Made by a program: the position numbers and the translations under genes. From positions 26,740,001 to 26,804,000 of the forward strand of contig NW_027480422.1 of assembly GCF_051401765.1 (NCBI RefSeq): 64,000 bases of DNA. Direction: 5' to 3'. Under the pieces are notes generated by a model that saw nothing but the letters and a program-made list of their open reading frames with translations, did not search any database and was not told the origin of the DNA. Positions 1 through 10,789 of this stretch are shown piece by piece; positions within the stretch are counted from its first letter, which is position 1, and each line of letters begins with the position of its first letter. The DNA is from Calliopsis andreniformis (lineage: Eukaryota; Arthropoda; Insecta; Hymenoptera; Andrenidae).

Positions 1-3000
1 TAAAGGTCATTTCTACGTTCCGGGCAACCTAGGCTTAACTGTAGGGCGTTGCTCCACCACATCGAATAGCTACGGTCTGAGAAGTCAACTCCAGAAGCAT
101 AAAATGCAATATAAATACAACAGTTTTTCCCTTGTATAACAGGAATAATTGCGACCAGTGTGAAAGCTATGGTCACTTCTACGTTCCGGGCAACCTAGGC
201 TACACTCCAGGGCGTTGGTCCACCAGATCCAATAGCTAGGGCCTAAGAAGTCAACGCCAGGAGCACCAAATACAAAATAAATGCAACAGTTTTTCCATCG
301 TATAAAACTAATAATTGCAACCAGTATGAAAACTATGGTCATTTCTACGTTCCGGGCAACCTAGGCTTCAGTTTAGGGCGTTGCTCCACCAGATCGAATA
401 GTTAGGTACTTAGAATTCGACGCCAGAAGCATAAAATACAACATAAGTACAACAGTTTCTCCATCGTATGACAGGAATAATTGCAACCAGGGTGAAGGTA
501 ATGGTCATTTCTACGTTCCGGGCAACCTAGGCTTCACTCTAGGGTGTTGCTCCACCAGATCGAATAGTTAGGGCCTAAGAGGTCTACGCCAGAAGCATAA
601 AATACAATAAAAATACAACAGCATTTCCATCGTATAAAATGAATGATTGCAAACAGTGTGAAAGTTCTGGTCATTTCTACGTCCCGGGCAACCTAGGCTT
701 AACTCCAGGGCGTTGCTCCACCAGATCGAATACATAGGGCCTTAGAAGTCAACGCCAGAAGCATAAAGTTCAATCAAAATCCAACAGTTTGCCCATCGTA
801 TAACAGGAATAATTGCAACAAACGTGAAGGTAATGGTCATTTCTACGTTCCGGGTAACCTAGGCTTCACTCTAGTGCGTTGCTCCACCAGATCGAATAGT
901 TAGTGCCTTAGAAGTCAGCGCCAGAAGCATAAAATGCAATATAAATACAACAGCTTTTATATCGTATATGATGTATATTTGCAAACAGTGTGAAAGTAAA
1001 GGTCATTTCTACGTTCCGGGCAACCTAGGCTTATCTGTACGGCGTTGCTCCACCAGATCGCATAGTTCGGGACTTAGAATTTAACGGCAGAAGAATAAGA
1101 TACAATAAAAATGCAACAGTTTTTCCATCGTATAACAGGAATAATTGCAACCAGTGTGAAAGTTATGGTCATTTCTACGTTGCGGGCAACTTAGGTTTCG
1201 CTCTAGGGCGTTGCTCCACCAGACCGAATAGTTAGGGACTTAGAAGTCAACGCAAGAAGCATAAAATACAATAAAAATACAACAGTTTTTCCATCAAATA
1301 AAAGGAATAATTGTAACCAGTGTGAAAGAAATGGTCATTTCTACTTTCCGGGCAACCTAGGCTTCACTCTAGGGCGTTGGTCAACCAGATCGAATAGCGA
1401 GGGACTTAGAAGTAAACGCAAGAAGCATAAAATACAATAAAAATACAACAGTTTTTCATCGTATAAAAGGAATAATTGCAACCAGTGTGAAAGTAATGGT
1501 CATTTCTATTTTCCGGGCAACCTAGGTTTCACTCTTGGGCGTTGCTCCACCACATCGAATAGCTACGGCCTTAGAAGTCAACTCCAGAAGCATAAAATAC
1601 AATATAAATACAACAGCTTTTCCATCGTATAAAATGAATGATTGCAAACAGTGTGAAAGTTATGGTCATTTCTACGTTCCGGGCAACCTATGCTTCACTT
1701 TAGGGCGTTGTTCCACCAGATCGAATAGTTAGGGCCTAAGAAGTCAACGCCAGAAGCATAAAATTCAATATAAATACAACAGCTTTTCCATAGTATATGA
1801 TGTAAATTTGCAAACAGTGTGAAAGTAAAGGCCATTTATACGTTCCGGGCAACCTAGGCTTAACTGTAGGGCGTTGCTCCACCAGATCGCATAGTTAGGG
1901 ACTTAGAAGTAAACGCAGGAAGCATAAAATACAATAAAAATACAACAGTTTTTCCATCGAATAAAAGGAATAATTGCAACCAGTGTGAAAGAAATGGTCA
2001 TTTCTGCTTTCCGGGCAACCTAGGTTTCACTCTAGGGCGTTGTTCCACCAGATCGAATAGCGGGGGACTTAGAAGTAAACGCCAGAAGCATAAAATACAA
2101 TAAAAATACAACAGTTTTTCCATCGTGTAAAAGGAATAATTGCAACCAGTGTGAAAGTTATGGTCATTTCCACGTTCCGGGCAACCTAGGCTTCACTACA
2201 GGGCGGTGCTCCACCTGATCAAATAGTTAGGGCCTAAGAAGTCAACGCCAGAAGCACCAAATACAAAATAAACACAACAGTCTTTCCATCGTATAAAACG
2301 AATAATTGCAACCAGTATGAAAGTTGTGGTCATTTCTACGTTCCGCGCAATCTAGGCTTCACTCTAGGGCGTTGCTCAACCACATCGAATAGCTAGGGCC
2401 TAAGAAGTCAACGCCAGGAGCACCAAATACAAAATAAATACAACAGTTTTTCCATCGTATAAAGCGAATAATTGCAACCAGTGTGCAAGTAATGGTCATT
2501 TCTACGTTCCGCGCAACCTAGGCTACACCCCTGGGCGTTGCTCCACCAGATCGAATAGGTAGGGCCTAAGAAGTCAATGCCAGAAGCATAAAATACGATA
2601 TATGTACAACAGTTTTTCCATCGCATAAAATGAGTAATTGCAACCAGTGTGAAAGTAACGGTCATTTCTACGTTCCGGGCAGCCTAGGCTTCACTACAGG
2701 GCGGTGCTCCACCAGATCAAATAGTTAGGGCCTAGGAAATCAACGCCAGAAACATAAAATACAGTAAAAATACAACAGTTTTTCCATCGTATAAAAGGAA
2801 TAATTGCAACCAGTGTGAAAGTAATGGCCATTTCTACGTTCCGGGCATCCTAGACTTAACTCTGAGGCATTGCTCCACCAGATCGAATACATAGGGCCTT
2901 AGAAGTCAACGCCAGAAGCATAAAGTTCAATCAAAATCCAACAGTTTGCCCATCGTATAACAGGAATAATTGCAACAAACGTGAAGGTAATGGTCATTTC

Positions 3001-3323
3001 TACGTTCCGGGTAACCTAGGCTTCACTCTAGTGCGTTGCTCCCCCAGATCGAATAGTTAGTGCCTTAGAAGTCAGCGCCAGAAGCATAAAATACAATATA
3101 AATACAACAGCTTTTATATCGTATATGATGTATATTTGCAAATAGTGTGAAAGTTATGGTCATTTCTACGTTCCGGGCATCCTAGGCTTCACTTTAGGGC
3201 GTTGCTCCACCAGATCGAATAGTTAGGCACTTAGAATTCGACGCCAGAAGCATAAAATACAACATAAGTACAACAGTTTTTCCATCGTATTACAGGAATA
3301 ATTGCAACCAGTGTGAATGTACA

Positions 3324-4651
3324 GCTCATTTTTACGTTCCGGGCAACCTAGGCTTCGCTCAAGGGCGTTGCTCCACCAGATCGAACAGTTAGGGCCTTAG
3401 AAGTCGACGCCCGAAGCATAAAATACAAAATAAATAGAACAGTTTTTCCATTGTATAAAACGAATAATTGCAACCACTGTGAAAGTTATGGTCATTTCTA
3501 CGTTCCGGCCAATCTAGGCTCCACCCTAGGGCGTTGTTCCACCAGATCGAATAGTTAGGGCCTAAGAAGTCAACGCCAGAAGCATAAAATACAATATAAA
3601 TACAACAGCTTTTCCATAGTATATGATGTATATTTGCAAACAGGGTGAAAGTAAAGGCCATTTCTACGTTCCGGGCAACCTAGGCTTAACTGTAGGGCGT
3701 TGCTCCACCAGATCTCATAGTTAGGGACTTAGAAGTAAACGAAAGAAGCATACAACACAATAAAAATACAACACTTTTTCCATCGAATAGAAGGAATAAT
3801 TGCAACCAGTGTGAAAGAAATGGTCACTTCTACGTTCCGGCCAACCTAGGCTTCACCATAGGGCGTTGCTCCACCAGATCGAATAGTTAGGGACTTAGAA
3901 TTCGACGCCAGAAGCATAAAATACAACATAAGTACAACAGTTTTTCCATCGTATTACAGGAGTAATTGCAACCAGTGTGAATGTACAGCTCATTTTTATG
4001 TTCCGGGCAACCTAGGCTTCGCTCAAGGGCGTTGCTCCACCAGATCGAACAGTTAGGGCCTTAGATGTCGACGCCCGAAGCATAAAATACAAAATAAATA
4101 GAACAGTTTTTCCATTGTATAAAACGAATAATTGCAACCACTGTGAAAGTTATGGTCATTTCTACGTTCCGGCCAATCTAGGCTCCACCCTAGGGCGTTG
4201 TTCCACCAGATCGAATAGTTAGGGCCTAAGAAGTCAACGCCAGAAGCATAAAATACAATATAAATACAACAGCTTTTCCATAGTATATGATGTATATTTG
4301 CAAACAGTGTGAAAGTAAAGGCCATTTCTACGTTCCGGGCAACCTAGGCTTAACTGTAGGGCGTTGCTCCACCAGATCTCATAGTTAGGGACTTAGAAGT
4401 AAACGAAAGAAGCATACAACACAATAAAAATACAACACTTTTTCCATCGAATAGAAGGAATAATTGCAACCAGTGTGAAAGAAATGGTCACTTCTACGTT
4501 CCGGCCAACCTAGGCTTCACCATAGGGCGTTGCTCCACCAGATCGAATAGTTAGGGACTTAGAATTCGACGCCAGAAGCATAAAATACAACATAAGTACA
4601 ACAGTTTTTCCATCGTATTACAGGAGTAATTGCAACCAGTGTGAATGTACA
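3324..4651 (+). repeat. Tandem duplication of a 4-monomer unit (664 bp x 2)
   Basis: Monomers at 3324, 3490, 3656 and 3822 repeat almost base for base at 3988, 4154, 4320 and 4486. The first monomer of each unit is the GCTCAT subtype (phase 2 G to C, followed by TTTTTA), the second has GGCCAATCTAGGCTCC, the third is a GGCCAT form with AACTGTAGGG, and the fourth has GGCCAACC. A fifth element (4652) starts a third unit that then departs. Block R keeps only one copy of this tetramer, so the copy number changed after L and R separated. Confidence 0.9.
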
Positions 4652-6641
4652 GCTCATTTTTACGTTCCGGGAAACCTAGGCTTCGCTCAAGGGCGTTGCT
4701 CCACCAGACCGAACAGCAAGGAATTTGGAAGTCAACGCCAGAAGCATAAAATACAATAAAAATACAACAGTTTTTCCATCGTATAACAGGAAAGCTGCAA
4801 CCAGTATGAAAGTACTGGTCATTTCTATGTTCCGGGTAACCTAGGCTTCACTCTAGGGCGTTGCTCCACCAGATCGAATAGCTAGGGACTTAGAATTCAA
4901 CGCCAGAAGGATAAAATACAAAATAAATAGAACAGTTTTACCATCGTGTAAAATGAATAATCGCAAGCAGTGTGAAGGTAATGGTCATTTCGACGTTCCG
5001 GGCAACCTACGCTTCACTCTAGGGCGTTGTTCCACCACATCGAATAACTATGCCCTTAGAAGTCAACACCAGAAACATAAAATACAATATAAATACAACA
5101 GTTTTTCCATCGTATAAAATGAATAATTGCAACCAGTGTGAAAGTAATGGCCATTTCTACGTTCCGGGCATCCTAGACCTAACTCTGAGGCATTGCTCCA
5201 CCAGATCTAATACATAGGGCCTTAGAAGTCAACGCCAGAAGAATAAAGTACAATCACAATCCAACTGTTTGTCCATCGAATAACAGGAATAATTGCAACA
5301 AGCGTGAAGGTAATGGTCATTTCTACGATCCGGGCAACCTAGGCTTCACTCTAGGGCGTTGCTCCACCAGATCGAATAGTTAGGGCCTAAGAAGTTAAAG
5401 CCAGAAGCATAAAATGCAATATAAATACAACAGTTTTTCCCTTGTATAACAGGAATAATTGCGACCAGTGTGAAAGCTATGGTCACTTCTACGTTCCGGG
5501 CAACCTAGGCTACACTCCAGGGCGTTGGTCCACCAGATCCAATAGCTAGGGCCTAAGAAGTCAACGCCAGGAGCACCAAATACAAAATAAATGCAACAGT
5601 TTTTCCATCGTATAAAACTAATAATTGCAACCAGTATGAAAACTATGGTCATTTCTACGTTCCGGGCAACCTAGGCTTCAGTTTAGGGCGTTGCTCCACC
5701 AGATCGAATAGTTAGGTACTTAGAATTCGACGCCAGAAGCATAAAATACAACATAAGTACAACAGTTTCTCCATCGTATAACAGGAATAATTGCAACCAG
5801 GGTGAAGGTAATGGTCATTTCTACGTTCCGGGCAACTTAGGCTTCACTCTAGGGTGTTGCTCCACCAGATCGAATAGTTAGGGCCTAAGAAGTCTACGCC
5901 AGAAGCATAAAATACAATAAAAATACAACAGCATTTCCATCGTATAAAATGAATGATTGCAAACAGTGTGAAAGTTCTGGTCATTTCTACGTTCCGGGCA
6001 ACCTAGGCTTAACTCCAGGGCGTTGTTCCACCAGATCGAATAGTTAGGGTCTTAGAAGTCAACGCCAGAAGCATAAAATACAATAAAAATACAACAGTTT
6101 TTTCATCGTATAACAGGAATAATTGCCACCAGAGTGAAAGTAATGGTCATTTCTACGCTTCGGGCGACCTAGGCTTCACTCTAGGGCGTTGCTCCACCAG
6201 ATCGAATAGTTAGGGCCTAAGAAGTCAAAGCCAGAAGCATAAAATGCAATATAAATACAACAGTTTTTCCCTTGTATAGCAGGAATAATTGCAACCAGTG
6301 TGAAAGCTATGGTCACTTCTACGTTCCGGGCAACCTAGGCTACACTCCGGGGCGTCGGTCCACCAGATCCAATAGCTAGGGCCTAAGAAGTCATCGCCAG
6401 GAGCATAAAATACGATATATGTACAACAGTTTTTCCATGTATAAAATGACTAATTGCAAACAGTGAGGAAGTAATGGTCATTTCTACGTTCCGGGCAACC
6501 TAGGCTTCACTCTGGGGCGTTGCTCCACCACATCGAATAGCTACGGCCTTAGAAGTCAACGCCCGAAGCATAAAATACAAAATAAATAGAACAGTTTTTC
6601 CATCGTATAAAACGAATAATTGAAACCAGTGTGAAAGTTAT
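4486..6641 (+). repeat. Block L higher-order repeat, copy 1 (13 monomers, 2156 bp)
   Basis: It begins with the GGCCAACC monomer at 4486, which recurs at 6642, and the following monomers repeat in the same order. It has one monomer fewer than copy 2 because the monomer at 5315 fuses two units that are separate elsewhere. It carries two diagnostic 165-bp monomers: 4652 (AGGAAAGCTGC) and 6311 (CCATGTATAAAATGAC). The counterparts at 58751-61072 have the full 14 monomers, so the short form is private to this copy. Confidence 0.9.
5315..5480 (+). repeat. Hybrid monomer marking a one-monomer deletion
   Basis: The 5' part (TACGATCCGGGCAACCTAGG) matches the monomer type at 7471, while the rest (CTTCACTCTAGGG and later GAAGTTAAAGCC) matches the next type, at 7637. 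The switch lies at about phase 20-31. Both parental types are intact at 7471-7802, 59580-59911 and 61902-62233. The simplest reading is an unequal exchange inside the GGGCAACCTAGG tract that removed exactly one monomer. Confidence 0.85.
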
Positions 6642-8963
6642 GGTCACTTCTACGTTCCGGCCAACCTAGGCTTCACCATAGGGCGTTGCTCCACCAGATC
6701 GAATAGTTAGGGACTTAGAATTCGACGCCAGAAGCATAAAATACAACATAAGTACAACAGTTTTTCCATCGTATTACAGGAGTAATTGCAACCAGTGTGA
6801 ATGTACAGCTCATTTTTACGTTCCGGGAAACCTAGGCTTCGCTCAAGGGCGTTGCTCCACCAGACCGAACAGCAAGGAATTTGGAAGTCAACGCCAGAAG
6901 CATAAAATACAATAAAAATACAACAGTTTTTCCATCGTATAACAGGAAAGCTGCAACCAGTATGAAAGTACTGGTCATTTCTATGTTCCGGGTAACCTAG
7001 GCTTCACTCTAGGGCGTTGCTCCACCAGATCGAATAGCTAGGGACTTAGAATTCAACGCCAGAAGAATAAAATACAAAATAAATAGAACAGTTTTACCAT
7101 CGTGTAAAATGAATAATCGCAAGCAGTGTGAAGGTAATGGTCATTTCCACGTTCCGGGCAACCTACGCTTCACTCTAGGGCGTTGTTCGACCACATCGAA
7201 TAGCTACGCCCTTAGAAGTCAACACCAGAAACATAAAATACAATATAAATACAACAGTTTTTCCATCGTATAAAATGAATAATTGCAACCAGTGTGAAAG
7301 TAATGGCCATTTCTACGTTCCGGGCATCCTAGACCTAACTCTGAGGCATTGCTCCACCAGATCTAATACATAGGGCCTTAGAAGTCAACGCCAGAAGAAT
7401 AAAGTACAATCACAATCCAACAGTTTGTCCATCGTATAACAGGAATAATTGCAACAAGCGTGAAGGTAATGGTCATTTCTACGATCCGGGCAACCTAGGT
7501 TTTGCTCTAGGGCGTTGCTCCACCAGATCGAATAGTTAGGGCCTTAAAAGTCAACGCCCGAAGCATGAAATACAAAATAAATACAACAATTTTTCCATTG
7601 TATAACAGGAATAACCACAACCAGTGTGAAAGTACTGGTCATTTCTGCGTTCCGGGCAACCTAGGCTTCACTCTAGGGCGTTGCTCCACCAGATCGAATA
7701 GTTAGGGCCTAAGAAGTTAAAGCCAGAAGCATAAAATGCAATATAAATACAACAGTTTTTCCCTTGTATAACAGGAATAATTGCGACCAGTGTGAAAGCT
7801 ATGGTCACTTCTACGTTCCGGGCAACCTAGGCTACACTCCAGGGCGTTGGTCCACCAGATCCAATAGCTAGGGCCTAAGAAGTCAACGCCAGGAGCACCA
7901 AATACAAAATAAATGCAACAATTTTTCCATCGTATAAAACTAATAATTGCAACCAGTATGAAAACTATGGTCATTTCTACGTTCCGGGCAACCTAGGCTT
8001 CAGTTTAGGGCGTTGCTCCACCAGATCGAATAGTTAGGTACTTAGAATTCGACGCCAGAAGCATAAAATACAACATAAGCACAACAGTTTCTCCATCGTA
8101 TAACAGGAATAATTGCAACCAGGGTGAAGGTAATGGTCATTTCTACGTTCCGGGCAACCTAGGCTTCACTCTAGGGTGTTGCTCCACCAGATCGAATAGT
8201 TAGGGCCTAAGAAGTCTACGCCAGAAGCATAAAATACAATAAAAATACAACAGCATTTCCATCGTATAAAATGAATGATTGCAAACAGTGTGAAAGTTCT
8301 GGTCATTTCTACGTTCCGGGCAACCTAGGCTTAACTCCAGGGCGTTGTTCCACCAGATCGAATAGTTAGGGTCTTAGAAGTCAACGCCAGAAGCATAAAA
8401 TACAATAAAAATACAACAGTTTTTTCATCGTATAACAGGAATAATTGCCACCAGAGTGAAAGTAATGGTCATTTCTACGCTTCGGGCGACCTAGGCTTCA
8501 GTCTAGGGCGTTGCTCCACGAGATCGTATAGTTAGGGCCTAAGAAGTCAAAGCCAGAAGCATAAAATGCAATATAAATACAACAGTTTTTCCCTTGTATA
8601 GCAGGAATAATTGCAACCAGTGTGAAAGCTATGGTCACTTCTACGTTCCGGGCAACCTAGGCTACACTCCGGGGCGTCGGTCCACCAGATCCAATAGCTA
8701 GGGCCTAAGAACTCAACGCCAGGAGCATAAAATACGATATATGTACAACAGTTTTTCCATGTATAAAATGACTAATTGCAAACAGTGAGGAAGTAATGGT
8801 CATTTCTACGTTCCGGGCAACCTAGGCTTCACTCTGGGGCGTTGCTGCACCACATCGAATAGCTACGGCCTTAGAAGTCAACGCCCGAAGCATAAAATAC
8901 AAAATAAATAGAACAGTTTTTCCATCGTATAAAACGAATAATTGAAACCAGTGTGAAAGTTAT
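6642..8963 (+). repeat. Block L higher-order repeat, copy 2 (14 monomers, 2322 bp)
   Basis: This is the full-length form. Its length is 14 x 166 minus two shared 1-bp deletions (monomers at 6808 and 8633). It matches copy 1 monomer for monomer except for the extra unit spanning 7471-7802. From 8964 the order changes to block B types. It aligns at a constant +54431 with 61073-63394. Confidence 0.9.
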
Positions 8964-9314
8964 GGTCATTTCTACGTTCCGGGCAACCTAGGCTTCACTC
9001 TAGGGCGTTGCTCCACCAGATCGAATAGTTAGGGACTTAGAATTCGACGCCAGAAGCATAAAATACAACATAAGTACAACAGTTTTTCCATCGTATAACA
9101 GGAATAATTGCAACCAGTGTGAAAGTACAGGTCATTTTTACGTTCCGGGCAACCTAGGCTTCGCTCAAGGGCGCTGCTCCACCACATCGAATAGTTAGGG
9201 CCTTAGAAGTCAATGCCAGAAGCACCAAATACAAAATAAATACAACAGTTTTTCCATCGTATGAAACGAATAATTGCAACCAGTATGAAAGTTATGGTCA
9301 TTTCTACGTTCCGG

Positions 9315-9343
9315 GCAACCTAGGCTTCACCCTAGGGCGTTGC
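9315..9343. repeat. Imperfect dyad, stronger CCTAGG form
   Basis: In monomers reading CTTCACCCTAGGG the inner stem grows from 4 to 5 bp: CTAGG (9320-9324) faces CCTAG (9331-9335) around a 6-nt CTTCAC loop. The outer GCAAC (9315-9319) and GTTGC (9339-9343) pair beyond a GGC bulge. The variant is common in blocks B, D and E and rarer in blocks L and C, so dyad strength differs between blocks. Confidence 0.65.
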
Positions 9344-10623
9344 TCCACCTGATCGAATAGTTAGGGCCTAAGAAGTCAACGCCAGAAGCATAAAATACGA
9401 TATATGTACAACAGTTTTACCATCGTATAAAACGAATAATCGCAAACCGTGTGAAGGTGATGGTCATTTCTATATTCCGAGCAACCTAGGCTTCACTCTA
9501 GGGCGTTGCTCCACCAGATCGAATAGTTGGGGCCTTAGGAGTCAACGGTCGAAGCATAAAATACAAAATAAGTAGAACAGTTTTTCCATTGTATAAAACG
9601 AATAATTGCAACCAGTATGAAAGTTATGGTCATTTCTACGTTCCGGGCAACCTAGGCTTGACTCTAGGGCGCAGCTCCACCGGATCGAACAGTTTGGGCC
9701 CAGGAAGTCAACGCCAGAAGCATAAAATACAATATAAATACAACAGTTTTTCCCTTGTATAAAAGGAATAATTGCAACCAGTATGAAAGCTATGGTCATT
9801 TCTACGTTCCGGGCAACCTAGGTTTCACCCTAGGTCATTGCTCCGCCTGATCGAATAGTTAGGGCCTAAGAAGTCAACGCCAGAAGCATAAAACACGATA
9901 TATGTACAACAGTTTTACCATCGTATAAAATGAATAATCGCAAACAGTGTGAAGGTAACGGTCATTCCTACGTTCCATGCAACCTAGGCTTCACCCTAGG
10001 GCGTTGTTCCACCAGAGCGAATAGTTAGGGCCTAAGAAGTCAGCGCCTGAAGCACCAAATACAAAATTAATACAACAGTTTTTCCATCGTATAAAACGAA
10101 TAATTGCAACCCGTATGAAAGTTATGGTCATTTCTACGTTCCGGGCAACCTAGGCTTCACCCTAGGGCGTTGCTCCACCTGATCGAATAGTTAGGGGCTA
10201 AGAAGTGAACGCCAGAAGCATAAAATACGATATATGTACAACAGTTTTACCATCGTATAAAACGAATAATCGCAAACAGTGTGAAGGTAATGGTCATTTC
10301 TACGTTCCGGGCAACCTAGGCTTCACCCTAGGGCGTTGTTCCACCAGAGCGAATAGTTAGGGCCTAAGAAGTCAACGCCTGAAGCATAAAGTACAATCAG
10401 AATCCAACAGTTTGTCCATCGTATAGCTGGAATAATTGCAACCAGAGTGAAAGTAATGGTAATTTCTACGTTCCGGGCAACCTAGGCTTAACTCCAGGGC
10501 TTTGTTCCACCAGATCGAATAGTTAGGGCCTTAGAAGTCAACGCCAGAAGCATAAAATACAATAAAAATACAACAGTTTTTTCATCGTATAACAGGAATA
10601 ATTGCCACCAGAGTGAAAGTAAT

Positions 10624-10789
10624 GGTCATTTCTACGTTCCGGGCAACCTAGGCTACACTCCGGGGCGTCGGTCCACCAGATCCAATAGCTAGGGCCTAAG
10701 AAGTCAACGCCAGGAGCACCAAATACAAAATAAATGCAACAGTTTTTCCATCGTATAAAACTAATAATTGCAACCAGTATGAAAACTAT
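10624..10789 (+). repeat. Hybrid monomer inside block B copy 1
   Basis: Its first part up to CCTAGG follows a monomer type like 13610, while the remainder (CTACACTCCGGGG and GTCGGTCC) is the type at 13776. In copy 2 the two types are separate adjacent monomers. The switch again lies at phase 21-31, the same place as in the 5315 hybrid. Confidence 0.7.

Larger units (their letters stand above)
1..8963 (+). repeat. Block L, homologous to block R at 56092-63394
   Basis: This segment matches block R piecewise: 1-505 at +56091, 1167-2700 at +55427, about 3870-5335 at +54265 and 5481-8963 at +54431. The offset steps are 664, 1162 and 166 bp, which are 4, 7 and 1 whole monomers. Private variants are shared, for example the unusual TATGACAGG at about 470 and 56559, the GTTTTTCATCG 1-bp deletion before 1498 and before 56925, and the AGGAAAGCTGC 1-bp deletion. 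L and R are therefore each other's closest relatives, differing by whole-monomer gains or losses and scattered substitutions. Confidence 0.9.

Noticed and set aside
85..342. Minus-strand open frame of 85 codons, repeated with small changes at 5395, 7717, 56176, 59811, 62148 and in many related forms
   Set aside because: It is the satellite read in one frame over about 1.5 monomers. A unit of 166 bp (3 x 55 + 1) shifts the frame each monomer, and the start (complement of GGTCAT) and stops (complement of TTAGGGCCTAAG) lie at fixed phases. There is no conserved domain and no neighbouring gene signal.
1535..1732. Plus-strand open frame of about 65 codons, repeated at 21448, 24935, 37383 and 56962
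   Set aside because: It follows the block-specific TTTCACTCTTGGG monomer and its neighbour. The conservation comes from block duplication, with no evidence of codon-level constraint.
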